NCBI GenBank assembly: GCA_021292105.1
Contig: CM037870.1
Location: 11,953,353-12,017,352 of the forward strand
Source of the DNA: Anadara kagoshimensis
Taxonomy: Eukaryota > Mollusca > Bivalvia > Arcoida > Arcidae
Direction: 5' to 3'
Length of the DNA stretch: 64,000 bases
Shown: positions 44,461 to 56,215 of the stretch, piece by piece
Layout of the letters: every line of letters begins with the position of its first letter
Position numbering within the stretch: the stretch's first letter is position 1
Made by a program: the position numbers and the translations under genes
Notes under the pieces: generated by a model
What the model saw: only the letters and a program-made list of their open reading frames with translations
Database searches by the model: none
Told to the model about the DNA's origin: nothing

Positions 44461-44714
44461 TCACCTGTGTTATTGTAAGCTCTACTTCAGCTCGTTGTCA
44501 TACACTTAATCAAGAGCTTATTCTTCTATTAGGCTTTGCTTTATCATTAAAATAATTTGTTTTATTGATTTTATTCTTGCTTCTTGAAGAATGAGTGTTC
44601 ATTCAGTAGCAGTGTATCAATACATGACTTTAAGATTGATCAGTTTTGCCATGCTTCTAACCGACTTATCCATTAGGGATGCTACGTTGAAAACGTTATG
44701 ACTATACATGCATA

Positions 44715-44944
44715 TAAAGACAAACAATAATGACCTGCCCTTATGATCTTTGATTTCAATATTAATTATGGACGAGTTCATTTATGTAAAGGTGAAACAT
44801 ATGTTTATACCGTCTGCATTATCGAAACCTGTATTGATTATGTATAAATTGTGAATCCTAACACTACCCATGTATTGCATTGGTCAACGTGTGTCAATAT
44901 TCCTAATGAAAAGGTCAAGCGGACAGGTCAATGTTGTTTGACTA
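44715..44944 (+). mobile_element. TAGGCAAAC-type MITE
   Basis: Diverged left end (TAAAGACAAACAATAATGAC), good right end (AAGGTCAAGCGGACAGGTCA then ATGTTGTTTGACTAA). Interior CCTAACACTACCCATGTATT. Confidence 0.65.
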
Positions 44945-45289
44945 AATCTACACTAAAACTGCAATAATAACATAAGGTTAAGCTCAGTATAAAGCGTGTT
45001 TCAAAATATAAAGATGTTTTATTGGATGTTGATTAACAATAACTTACCTGTGGAATCAAGTTACCTGAACTCTGATATTTCGATTTTTGCTAATTTTACC
45101 ACAATTAAGTTAAAAATATCGAAGAATCAAATTCGTGTTTAATGTGTGTATCATATTTTACTGTTACATTTGATACAAAAAATAGTAAATACTGTTACTA
45201 CGTCAGCTAAAACGGATAGTAAATAGTGTTTGCGTATATGGATACTATTTTGATTCTTGAAAGGTGAAAAACTAACTGATTATGTATTG

Positions 45290-46150
45290 TTGTTATGGCA
45301 TAGTTCAGGTGGGGTACGGATTTGTATGGAATAAAATAGATTTGGCAAGTTGTTGATTTGATATAATAAAACATAACAATTAAAACAGCGGGTACTACAT
45401 CCTTAAAAGGATTGATTTTCTGGAAAGGAATTGGTTTGCTAGACTGGTTATTGTTTTGACATAGTATAACTTTTAAGAGACACGGAATAGCTTACTCAAT
45501 AGGATTTAACTGTCAAGTACGGAATTGGTTTGATAGGCTGATTATTGTTTTGACATAGTATAACTTATAAGTAAAAACGAACAGCTTAATCAACAGGATT
45601 CAACTCTCTAAAAATAGAATTGGTTTGGTGAGATAATTATTGTTTTTGGGAAATACATTGCTACGTCAGAAAAGCGATTACGTATACCGACACTATTCGA
45701 ATTCTGAAAAGGTAAAAACTATATGAAATACATTGTATAGTTTTGACATAAAGCGTACGAATGAGAGGACGCACAGCTTGCTTAATAAAAAAACAAACAC
45801 ACCAATCCATGTCCGGATTCAATTGTCTGGAATGAAATCTGTTAGAAGGCTGATTGTTGTTGCGGGGAACTTTGTTACTGTGTCATAAAGAAGGATTTAA
45901 AAAAAAACGTGATTGTGTATACCGAAACTGTTCTTATTCTGGAGGGTAAAACTAAAGGAATTCGATTTGTATAAATGACACAACACATGAGAAAACAAAT
46001 ACATTTTATGGAATGGGGTTGTATTTTCTGTAATGGAAATGGTTTGGTAAGCGAATTGTTGTTTTGACATAACATTACAGTAAAGAGAACAGGTACATAA
46101 TATGAAAAAAATGGTTCAATTGTTCGGGATAGAAATGGTTAAGTAACAAC
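45290..46150. repeat. Diverged tandem repeat, about 118-bp units
   Basis: GGAATTGGTTTGCTAGACTG, GTTATTGTTTTGACATAGTA, TAACTTTTAAGAGA and CAGCTTACTCAATAGGATT recur near 45430, 45523, 45619, 45840 and 46030 in the same order. No gene seen. Confidence 0.55.
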
Positions 46151-46659
46151 TTGATCTTGATAAGTGACAAATTGAATTTACAAAGCTGGAGACGTGATTT
46201 ATTTCACAAAGTCCAGAAAATATCAAATCATCGTTTGAATGATTGATAAATTTTTTTGAAACATTGACGCAGTTTATATTGAATTTACTTCAAAAGAGTT
46301 CACAGCTTATTAAAGAATCGTGTGTTTTAAGGTATGTCAGATACAATTATTTAAAATTATTTGCCAAACCAACTGGCATGGGAATGTAAATCTGTGCTGA
46401 AATATATCTACATATGTTTGTAAAGAATACTCATTAATGGATGGATGTCGAATGGAAGAATATTCAAGTGCGATACCTTTAATTAGCTGTTTTAAAATTT
46501 CTATTTCCACAGCGAACAGGAGTATTCATATATTAGATTCATTCAATACGGACTGTGTTGGTGGGTTATTGTTACTATTATAACCAGAGATAAATAAAAT
46601 CAGGCGATGATGGGGGCGTTATTCATTCCACGACGTCGCAGGTAATTGTTAAAAAAACT

Positions 46660-48260
46660 TGAAATGCTATTATCTTGATCAAAGAAACATTCGATTCCTA
46701 AAGGCTTCCATTGGCATGTCTAGTATTTTAAGAAATACATTGAACTTGCAGAACTGAAAAACGATATTGAAATTTATGTACATGGATGTAATTGATAATT
46801 TGTGTCAAATGTAAGAATGGAAAATTTCCTCAAACCTTTCCATTCACATTATTAATAAATGTTTAGATGTTGCAGATTTAAGTAAGCTGGTCAAGGTTTT
46901 ACAAAGGAAACATTAGATGTGCAAAGGCTGTTAAGTAACATGCCTTGTATTTAAAGAAATGTGTTATACTTTTAGAACTAAAATAAGTTTGTATTGAATT
47001 CTAGTGTGTACATGGATGTAAGTTATACTTAATTTGCGTCAAATGAAAAGGAAAATAACTTCCTCAATCAGTTCAACCAGTCCACCAAAGTTCTATAAAG
47101 GAAACATTAGATTCCCAAAGGTTGTCAATTAACACGCCTCGTATTTCAAGGAATTAGCTGAAGAACTAAATCTGTATTGAACATGTAAATGACTGAATTG
47201 TCGTCAAATGAAAGAACGCAAAACTTCCTCAAGCAGTCTATATAAATAAGTGTCAACGTTTTTTATTTCAAGGAACATTCGATTCCCAAAGGATGACCAT
47301 TGACATGCTTAAAGAAATGCATTGAACTTTCAGAACTACGTGTATTTATATGCACATGATGTAAATGATACTTTTATTTGATTACACTTCCTCAGTCAGT
47401 TCTATTTATTTGGATAGAATGAATTTTAATATGCTGGTCAAATTTTTATCAAAGAAACAAAATCTTACCAAAGGTTGCCCACGGAATGCATTGAACTTAC
47501 AGTATTATTGTTTACCTTACTGAATTATATGTGAATGGTTATAAACGACACTTCATTGGCGTCAAATGAAAGAACGCATATTTACACACCTTAGTGGAAT
47601 GAATTTTTAGCAGGCTGACCAAGTTTTCTGCAAGGAAACATGCCAATCTCAAAGGTTGTTTATTAACATAAGGAAAGCATTGTACGTTGGTATGAACCTG
47701 AATGAATCTGTATTGAAATATATGTATGTAAAATACTTTTTGCCGTCAAAGGAGAGAATACATACAACGTCCTCAAAGAGTTTCATTCATATTGATAAGT
47801 GTTTAGACAGTATGCATTTTAATAGGCTCGTCGAAGTTTTATAAAGGAAACATTAGATTCCTTAAGAATGTCCATTGTCATGTCTTGTATTTAAAGGAAT
47901 AAATTGAACTTGCAGACCCTAAGATAAACCAAGTATTGAAAAAATATACGTGTTTGAAAATGAGACTACTCAAATTTTGTCAAATGAAATAACGCGTTTA
48001 TCCAAGCAGTTATATTCATATTAATAAGTGTTAAGATGGAATGAATTTTAGTGGGTTGGGTAACGTTTGGTTTCAGGAAAACATAACATTCCCAAAGATT
48101 GCTCATTAAAATGGCTTGTGTTTAAAGGAATACATTGAACTTGCAGACCTAATATAAACATGTTTTGAAATATATGTATGTAAATGATACCTAATTGAAA
48201 CCAAATGACTTCCACAGCCATTTCCATTGAAATTAATTAGTGTTTAGATAGAATGGATTT
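46660..48260. repeat. Tandem repeat, about eight units of 173-232 bp
   Basis: Anchor AAAGGAAACATTAGATTCCC with drift at about 46681, 46905, 47097, 47270, 47451, 47633, 47843 and 48075. Each is followed by AAAGGTTGTCCATTAACATG, AAAGGAATACATTGAACTTG, CAAATGAAAGAACGCA and AGTGTTTAGATAGAATGAAT blocks. Strongly diverged, so old. Open frames inside (for example 47656-47844) are not conserved between units. Confidence 0.7.
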
Positions 48261-48603
48261 AAGTGACCTGACTAAACCAAGTGATACATTCAATCTATAT
48301 AACCTTTGGGTGTTTTCCCCGTGTGCATAAAATCAACATTTCAATAATTAATCTTACTGGTCATATATATGATAAGACATTGAATTTCAGAGTGTTATAT
48401 TAATCATTATTATTCTGATATTCCTTGCAATACACTCAGGACATACACTTGGACATAAGTACCGCTGTATGACACAAAACTTGTGGATGTTTTTCAGTGT
48501 GTGTTCTGAATTGCAGTATCAAGTCAACGTTTCAATAATAATCTGTCAAAGTTGGCATTGGACATTAATGATCTGCTTTTCTTTAAAAAATCGGACTAAG
48601 CAC

Positions 48604-48995
48604 CGGAGTAATCTGGCATACAGTAATGCATTAGTGTCGTGTTGAGACACATTATAGTGAAACGTGACATCAATTGCTTCTGAACTACATGTATATTGCT
48701 TTTTTTTACCAGTAAAGACAATTATCGGAGTATTCTGGCATACTGCGATGCAATAGTGTTGTGGTGGTACGTTATATAATAGTGAAACGTGACATCAATT
48801 GCTTCGGAAGTATTTTGCTATTTTTCACCAGTAAAGAAGACAAATATCGGAGTATTCTGGCATACAGTGATGCAATAGTGTTGTGGTGGTACGTTACATA
48901 ATAGTGAAACGTGACATCAATTGCTTCGGAAGTATTTTGCTATTTTTCACAAGTAAAGAAGACAAACACCGGAGTATTCTGACAAACAGTGATGT
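48604..48995. repeat. 122-bp tandem repeat upstream of the GPCR gene
   Basis: Three full units and a partial fourth start at CGGAG 48604, 48726, 48848 and 48970, spaced exactly 122 bp. Units 2 and 3 differ at only a few bases. Each contains GTGAAACGTGACATCAATTG and CACCAGTAAAG. Ends about 230 bp before the GPCR start codon. Confidence 0.85.
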
Positions 48996-49227
48996 ATTAG
49001 TGCCTTGGTCCTAAAAGCTTAATTGATGGAAGTATAATTGTATTTTGTGAAGGTTTATAGCAAGTCAAAATGTCACAAACACGCTTACATAGCTATACAT
49101 GTATATTGTAACCATGCGGGATGTCTATTCTTTTAAATAACAACGCTGGATACATCAGTTAGTGAATGGAATATAAAGATGGATCTAGGATAAAACCTTA
49201 CTCGACTTGACATAAAAGTGCCTTTCA

Positions 49228-50367
49228 ATGGAAGTTTTAGATTTAGTTTTTGCTTCCATTCTGATAATGTTTTCTATGCTGTCCCTGGTGTTCAATTCAG
49301 CATTAATATTCATCATACTTAAAACCAAAGTTTTACACACGTGTACCAACTCGTTTGTTTTATCTCTAGCATTTAGCGAAATGATGATTGCCTTTGTAAT
49401 ATTACCAGTTCATTCAGCCTCGAGAATCGCCCAAGGGTGGGTTTTCAATGACGGTATATGTAAGTGCGTTGCATTTTTAAACACTGTTGGTAGGTGTTCG
49501 TCAATGATGTCTCTGATGTTCCTTTCTATTGATAGATGTATTGCTGTTTGGAAACCTCTGAAATACTCGTCAATTGTAACTTCACAGACCTCTGCTATAA
49601 TGATAGGATATTTATGGTGCCAAAGTTTAATTTTTGGTATACTACCTTTAGTAAATATAGGCTTTTATCAATTCAATAATGAACAGTATTTATGTATATA
49701 CGACGTACTATCTGATAGCACATTTGCAATAGTAAGATTTATTATAGCCTTATTTGTTCCGTATCTTATCATAATTACGTGCCTTGTGAAGATCCTTCTA
49801 GAAGCCAGATCTAGACATAGCATTTTCGCTCTAGCTACTATTCCTTTGAGATTAAATGGACTTGGTCCAATTAATTTTAATACCAGGACCCTTAAAGCAA
49901 TGAAGTCCTTATTTTGTATAGTTTTAGCATATACATTTCTATGTTTACCGGACTCTATTATGAACATTGTTAAGTTGTTGAACAAGCAGTACTTGATACA
50001 GGTGCACAAGGTTGTGTACATATTGGTAACTCTGTTATCGTCATCATGTTGTTTTGTCACGCCAGTAATAATAACTCTATTCAACAAAAAGTACAAGCAA
50101 AAATTAAAAGAATTCAAAACTTGCTGTAGTTGTAAAAACAAAGTGGTTCCATCTAGATCACATCTGGAGGACTTTTCAGTTACTTCCGGGTTACATACTT
50201 TATTAGGAACAACGTTGATTTTTAATATTCAAATGGAAAAGAGGAATGCCAGTGTTTCATTGTCCACATCAAGCACTTATGATCCACCTGCTGTCAGGAA
50301 CTCAGTTGATCTCAGAACTCGTTTTAGTGGGATGTCAAGTGTTGCCATACAAGAGGAACAGATTTAA
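49228..50367 (+). CDS. Rhodopsin-like (class A) orphan G protein-coupled receptor, 379 aa, intronless
   Basis: Seven hydrophobic segments at roughly residues 5-31, 42-64, 78-105, 121-145, 165-190, 225-248 and 262-285, then a tail of about 90 residues. Class A landmarks: N23 (1.50), a cysteine pair (C78 or C80 with C156) for the extracellular disulfide, IDRC at 101-104 in place of DRY, W130 (4.50), P140, P178 (5.50), P241 (6.50) and P279 (7.50). Departures: E51 where D2.50 is usual, C239 in the toggle-switch 6.48 position (normally W), and TPVII in place of NPxxY. CCSC at 299-302 is a likely palmitoylation site after helix 8. The short N-terminus lacks a signal peptide. Ligand unknown; the segment NSFVLSLAFSE...GWVFNDGICK vaguely recalls GPR161-like orphans. 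No clear poly(A) signal before the MITE at 50466. Confidence 0.85.
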   Translation: MEVLDLVFASILIMFSMLSLVFNSALIFIILKTKVLHTCTNSFVLSLAFSEMMIAFVILPVHSASRIAQGWVFNDGICKCVAFLNTVGRCSSMMSLMFLSIDRCIAVWKPLKYSSIVTSQTSAIMIGYLWCQSLIFGILPLVNIGFYQFNNEQYLCIYDVLSDSTFAIVRFIIALFVPYLIIITCLVKILLEARSRHSIFALATIPLRLNGLGPINFNTRTLKAMKSLFCIVLAYTFLCLPDSIMNIVKLLNKQYLIQVHKVVYILVTLLSSSCCFVTPVIITLFNKKYKQKLKEFKTCCSCKNKVVPSRSHLEDFSVTSGLHTLLGTTLIFNIQMEKRNASVSLSTSSTYDPPAVRNSVDLRTRFSGMSSVAIQEEQI

Positions 50368-50465
50368 TTATTGTAAACTATGGTGAGAATTGTCGGAGTT
50401 TAAAGTATACATGTAGCTGTGGCATGTCTGTCAATCTGCATATAGACATGTCGCAAACATTTGTA

Positions 50466-50703
50466 TAGGTAAACAACATTGACCTGTCCGCTTGACCTTT
50501 GATTTAAATATTCATTATGGACGAATAAATTTAAGAAATAGGGATCACGCGTGTATATTTCGTCTTCTGATGTGAACACTAATCATGGGCAATGTGTATA
50601 TGTATTAACTGCGAATCCTAACGCTACCTATGCATCGGGTGGACCCTCCTATATGAATATTCCTAATGAAAGGTCAAACGGACAGGTCAATGTTGTTTAC
50701 CTA
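50466..50703 (+). mobile_element. TAGGCAAAC-type MITE, complete
   Basis: TA flanks (50464-50465, 50704-50705), left TAGGTAAACAACATTGACCT, right AGGTCAATGTTGTTTACCTA; 238 bp. Best plus-strand copy; starts about 100 bp after the GPCR stop codon. Confidence 0.8.
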
Positions 50704-50714
50704 TAACACTGCAT

Positions 50715-51136
50715 TAGCAGGCAAACAACATTGACCCGTCTACTTGACCTTTGATTTAAATAATTTATTATGGACCAGTATATTTATAAATATGAAACAC
50801 ATGTGTTTACTTCGTCTATGTACAGTAAAACCTCGATCCATCGTCAACATTTGTTCTGTCAAATTTTGGTGTTATAAAGGGGTTTGGCGATAAATTGGCT
50901 GAGGCGGATAAAGAAAAACCTAAACAAAATGGATATTGAGATTTCAAAATAGTGTTGCGAAAAGCGAGGTGGCAAAGTTATCGAGGGGCATTATAACGAG
51001 GTTTTACTGTAATCGGAAATGTGCAATTTTATGTATTAACTGCAAATCCCCACACTGTCCATGTATTGGGTGGGTATTCTTATATATGAAAAGTCATAAT
51101 GAAAGGTCAAGCGGACAGGTCAATATTGTTTGCCTA
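50715..51136 (+). mobile_element. TAGGCAAAC-type MITE split by another MITE
   Basis: Left TAGCAGGCAAACAACATTGA; right AGGTCAATATTGTTTGCCTA. Split at 50823-51009 by the CAGTAAAACCTCG element. Only 11 bp separates it from the preceding copy. Confidence 0.75.
50823..51009 (+). mobile_element. CAGTAAAACCTCG MITE, 187 bp, TA-flanked
   Basis: Ends CAGTAAAACCTCG and CGAGGTTTTACTG, perfect over 13 bp, with TA at 50821-50822 and 51010-51011. Pogo/mariner-like termini. Decayed relatives at about 1565 and 2530. Confidence 0.8.
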
Positions 51137-51151
51137 TACCTTAGCTGTTAT

Positions 51152-53010
51152 GTCCCTTATAATTGCATACAAATAATTCAATTCACCTTTGTGTCAGGCA
51201 TTTTGATTGGTCAGATAGTTAGTGTCATTTTTGTATGAAAGGATTGAGTCTATTACGTCACGTTGTTATTATAGACGATGCACAGACATTTGCACACACA
51301 TTTGCATTCCTACGCTATAGCGATGCTATGTTTTACTTGCTAGTTCTGTATTGATCTTTAAATTGTATCTTTTAATTTCAAAATTTTATAACTCGAATCA
51401 TAAGAAATGAAAATAATTTTTTTTACATTTTTTCGCTTACCGAGTTGTGATTTTTGATCAAAATGTCAAATTCATTCATTTTTCCGTGACAAGGCTTTAT
51501 AAATTTGATCTCTATAATAACAGATTTTAAAACCAATTAATGTTTAAGGCTAATATTGTTATTTTCTGATAATGTTACTAATGCGATTATTAGCGACATT
51601 AATGGTAGACGTATCTTCTGATACTGTTACTAATGCATTTAGCGACCCCAATGCCATGGAATAATGCATCCGAATGGGCTGTTATCCATAACAAGTTTCA
51701 CTCAAGTCCAAGCTTAAATTAATGCAGGAGACAAAACAAGCATAACAATAATCAGGTACAATACCAACAACTAAACCATATCCATTATTACTAAATCCTC
51801 GTTTGTAGGCATACTTTACCAAATATTCCAATTTTTCTGCTGGTGACATCATTTTATTAAGAACCGCCGTGATGCACTATGTCTGTCGTTTTAGGCACAG
51901 GTCAACATGCTCAAGGTTCACAAGTCAGATCCAATTATTTTTCAGGGATTCAGTGGTATAGATAGGTCAAGCCGGCAGGTCAATGTTGTTTGCCTATACC
52001 TGTTATATATACTGTATAATGCTTTTATTTCGCTGTGGTTTTATATATTCGCGGTTCAATGTATTCCCGCGAAAATAAGGCAGCCGCAAAAAATACATGG
52101 GTATTACCAGCCAATTAATCTTGATAAAGACGTTTTACTGTAATCAGATAAGACCGCGAAAATATGACACCATGAATACAATAGTCATCGTTAAACCGCG
52201 AAAATTTGACACCGTGAATATAAAGCAATATACAGTACCTTATAATTACATAAAATGATTTAGTTCTCCTTTGTTCCAAGCATTTTGATTGGCCAGGTCT
52301 TTTTTTTTTGTTATTTTTGCATGAAAGGATTGGCTTTGTGACGTCATGTTACTAGTATTATAGAAAATGCATGGCTAGAGATATTTGAAAACCGACACCA
52401 TAGCTATGCTTTTGTTATTGCTGTGGCTGCATTTGTTTCATTTATAACATTTTATTACTTGAATTCAAAAAATATTTTTGGACTTGTGGAAGATGACAAA
52501 GCAAAAAAATCCAGTTCTATAAACTTAAGTAATCCAGTTCAAAACTAATTCATGCTTTCGCTTAATCTTGTTATCTTGCGATAATATTACCAATGCGATT
52601 ATCATCAACAACATTATGTATTAATTTTAGACTTATTTACTGATACTAAATGTATTGCTAATGCGTTTAGCAACCACAATATCGTATATTAATGCATTCA
52701 AATGGGATTGCCATCCAAGCAGAGGTGTTTTAAAGCTCGCCGGAACAGATTACGTTTCATTCTAATCCATACTTAAATTTATGCAGTAGACAAAACAAGC
52801 ATCATCAATGATCAGGTACAATACCAACAACTGAATCATATATACACATGTATTATAACTAAATCCTCGTTTTTTCAGATATTATTGCCACATTTTACAA
52901 AAATTTTATTTTTTTCTGGTGGCATTATTTTATTAGGAACTAACCTAATTAATACACAAAGTCAGGTTCTGTGGTTTTAGGCTCCATTTAACATGCTCAT
53001 AATTGACGAG
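51152..53010. repeat. Imperfect 1.08-kb tandem duplication
   Basis: Unit 1 (51152-about 51950) and unit 2 (about 52237-53010) share, in order, GCATTTTGATTGG, ATGAAAGGATTG...GACGTCA, AATGCGATTAT, CAAAACAAGCAT, ATCAGGTACAATACCAACAA, ACTAAATCCTCGTTT and CATTTTATTA. They are separated by a MITE remnant (51961-51996, CAAGCCGGCAGGTCAATG...) and a second inverted-repeat element (52009-52237). No gene recognised. Confidence 0.65.
52009..52237 (+). mobile_element. MITE with TACTGTATAATGCTTTTAT ends
   Basis: Left TATACTGTATAATGCTTTTA; right ATAAAGCAATATACAGTA. Interior repeats of CCGCGAAAAT and TTTACTGTAAT. About 229 bp. Confidence 0.6.
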
Positions 53011-53299
53011 TGTTCAGTACCACTTTTTATCATTATAATTCGGCCAAGCAATTTGTGATTTAGCCGATATTACCCGTTTAAAAAGGTGGCAATGTTGGAC
53101 ATAGATTTTTTCAGTTTGAAGTGAAATTGAAAATTTTACGGAGTGGGCAGACTTTATGAAATAAGACTTTGAGACTGACATGGTACATTACGTCACATCC
53201 TAATAATGAGTGATAAAAAACTGGAAAAAGTGTAAATGTTTGTAAAATTGGGCTACAAGCTTTTAAAAATAGGGTTTTAGTTATAATGAATATAGTTTA

Positions 53300-55640
53300 G
53301 TTTCGATGCCGAGCAAACATGTATGTATCTCACTAAACAGGCCATACCTTTGTTTTAGAACGAACTACAAATGTATTATTTGTGTGAGTGTGTGAATCTT
53401 TCCCTGTAAAAGTAAATTGTTTAATATGTACATGTGTTTGGGACATGTTTGTTAACCAAAGCAAGCCAATCTAGAACCTAGTAAGTCCTTTAGAACTGCA
53501 GTTGTGGTATGTTTGACAAAAAGCTTTAAAACAACTACAGTTGTGATATTTGTGTTTGTGTGTAAATTGTGTGGCATATCATCCCTTTGAAATACTGATA
53601 TATCATTGTGATATTTGAATTACGTGTTTGTTAACTAAAGCAATACTTAACCCAAGTTGTGTTGTACGTATCTGTGTGAATTATGCGTTTGACAACCAAG
53701 ATAGGACAAACATTACCTAATTAGTCCTTTAGAACAACATTTGTAGCATATATGTATGTGTTTGAATCGTATGTTTTTCAGGTCATACCTTTCCTCAGAA
53801 CGAAGTACAGTTGTATTATTGTTTTTGTGTGTGAATCTTTCGTCACACCTTTCCTCTGAAATACAATTGCGCAATGTATATGTGTTTGAAACATGTTCTT
53901 CAACCCAAGCAAGACATACTCTTTCTAAGACCTATGGTTGTGTTGTAAGAGTATTTGTGTAAATCATGTTTTACAACCAATACATAACAAATTGTAAGTA
54001 ATTAGTCCCTTAAAACAACAATTGTGTTATATGTGTATGTTTTTAATCATGTTTGTCAAAAAACATGTCACTCCATTCTTAGAACTGTGTACTGTGTACT
54101 ATTTGTGTCCGAGTGTGAATATTATGCATTTCTCTGGAAATACAATTGAATAAGCAAACAACATTGACCTTTCCGCTTGACCTTTGATTTAAATATTCAT
54201 AATGAACGAGTAAATGTTAGTAATAGGGATCACACGTGTATGTTTCGTCTATATGATGTGGACACTAATCATGGACAATGTGTATATGTATTAACAGCGA
54301 ATCATAACTCCTAACACTACCTATGTATTGGGTGGACCCTCCTATATGAATATTCTTTATGAACGGTCAAACGAACAGGTCAATGATGTTTTGCCAATAG
54401 TATACACGTTTGTGTTTGAAATATGTTTGTCAATCTAAGAAAAACAAACGCTTTCTAAGATATAAGGTTGTGCTGTCCATGCACATGTATTTGTGTGAAT
54501 CATATGTTTGACAAACGGGTCAAACTTTCCCTAATTAGTCCCTTAAAACAACATTTGTGGTATGTGTACTCGTGTATGTTTTAATCGTGTTTGTCACAAA
54601 TAGCAGGTCATACCTTTCATTAGAACGAAGTACGGTTGCAATCGTTTATGTTTGTGGGTGAATCTTTTGTCACATCTCCCCTTTGAAATACAGTTGTACT
54701 TTATATATATGTTTGAAACATGTTCAACCCAAGCAAGAGATACTGTTTCTAAGAGCTACGGTTGTGCTGTACATGTATTTGTGTGAATCATATGTTTGAC
54801 AACAAAGACAGGTCAAACCTTGCCTTAGAACATATGTATGCGTTTCAAGCGTATGTTTGTCAAAAACGAAGGTCATACCTTTCCTTAGAACGTAGTACGG
54901 TGGTGTTATTTGTGTTTGCCACGCCTTTCCTTTGAAATGCAGTTGTACTCTCTATACATGTGTTTGAAGCATATTATTCCAATAAAGCAAGGCATAATTG
55001 TTCTAACATTTACGATTGTGCTGTACTTGTATTTGTGTGAATCATATGTTTGACAACCAAGACGGATCAATTCAGCTTAGTTCCTTAAAACAGCATTTGT
55101 ACACGTGGTATGTATGGTTTTGAATTGTATACTTGTCAAAAATAGCAGGCCATATCTTTCCTTAGAACGAAGTACAGTTGTGTTTGTGAGGTAATCATGT
55201 GTCACATCTTTCATCTAAAATGCAGTTTTGGACTGTGGTTTATATGTGTGTTTGAAACATATTTGGCAACCAAAGAAGGACATGTCCTTTCTAAGAATTA
55301 AAGTTGTGTTCTGTATGTGCATGTATTTGACTACCAAACAGGTCCAAGTTTTGCTATCATTCCTGAAACTAAGATTTTCCTCAACAAAAAAATATGGCAA
55401 CTTTTGAAAATATTTCATAGCAATAAAAAGTTCAACAAACTTTAGAATATATAAGTTTAATAGGCTTAGAATGACCTTCCAAATGACACCTTGAATTTAT
55501 GAATATCAGGAAAACCAAAGTTATCTAGCTTTCAAATTTGCCAGGTTTCGTTTAAGGAAAAAGAAAAATCTTTGTTAAGAAATGATTGTTTAACTGGGTC
55601 CAGGTCATATCTCTCCTTGGAAATATAGTTACGGTATTTA
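53300..55640. repeat. Diverged tandem repeat, about 280-bp units, split by a MITE
   Basis: Anchor CAGGTCATACCTTTCCTTAG, then AACGAAGTACAGTTGT, at about 53339, 53779, 54064, 54605, 54870, 55147 and 55601 (the last weak). Other shared blocks: TTTGAAATACAGTTGTACT, AAACATGTTCTTCAACCC, GTATTTGTGTGAATCATATG, TTAGTCCCTTAAAACAACAT. Subtracting the MITE at 54151-54399, most spacings are 265-285 bp; the two larger ones (about 440-450) imply lost anchors. No gene seen. Confidence 0.65.
54151..54399 (+). mobile_element. TAGGCAAAC-type MITE inserted in tandem repeat
   Basis: TAAGCAAACAACATTGACCT at the left, AACAGGTCAATGATGTTTTG then CCAATA at the right. Interior close to 50466-50703. Interrupts one unit of the 280-bp repeat. 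Confidence 0.7.
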
Positions 55641-56215
55641 TTATGAATGCGTTTAAAACATGTTATTCAACCAAAACAGGACATGGTCCTTTCTAAGAAC
55701 TAAAGTTTTGCTTAACTAGTATGTGTATGTACATGTATGTGAATCATCTGCCTACCAAAGAATATTTACTGTCATTTTATATACATGTATCGTTTATAAA
55801 ATGTAAAATACTTACACAGAATTTGTTGGTTTTTGTGTTTTATTGTGTTTTTTGTTGGTACTATTTTAATTTTTACACACTTTTAGACACGAATATCTGT
55901 ACTAAAATCTAAAAAAAAGTTAAAATCATATATTTGCGTAATATCTGTCTTAATATGTGTATTCAAAACTTAGCACTAGTATACATTTGCCATTTTAATA
56001 TGAAAATTTATGCCACATTGATTTATATAATTTCAAATTTATGCTTTGTTGGAAAAACAAAACCAATCTTTTTAATAACCTTTACAAGTTCTTAATGTCA
56101 AATTTGACCGTGACATATGTGTACAGGGTGGAGTTTTAGATTTTCATTATTACCTGGACAAAATAAGCGAATTCAGCTGGGTTCATGACCTTTAACCCTA
56201 CACGTGTTTATTTGC
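55641..56215. other. AT-rich gene-free stretch
   Basis: Only short, unconvincing frames. No repeat structure noticed beyond decayed 280-bp repeat words up to about 55740. Confidence 0.4.

Noticed and set aside
49668-50141. 157-codon minus-strand frame
   Set aside because: Antisense shadow of the GPCR gene with no recognisable motif.
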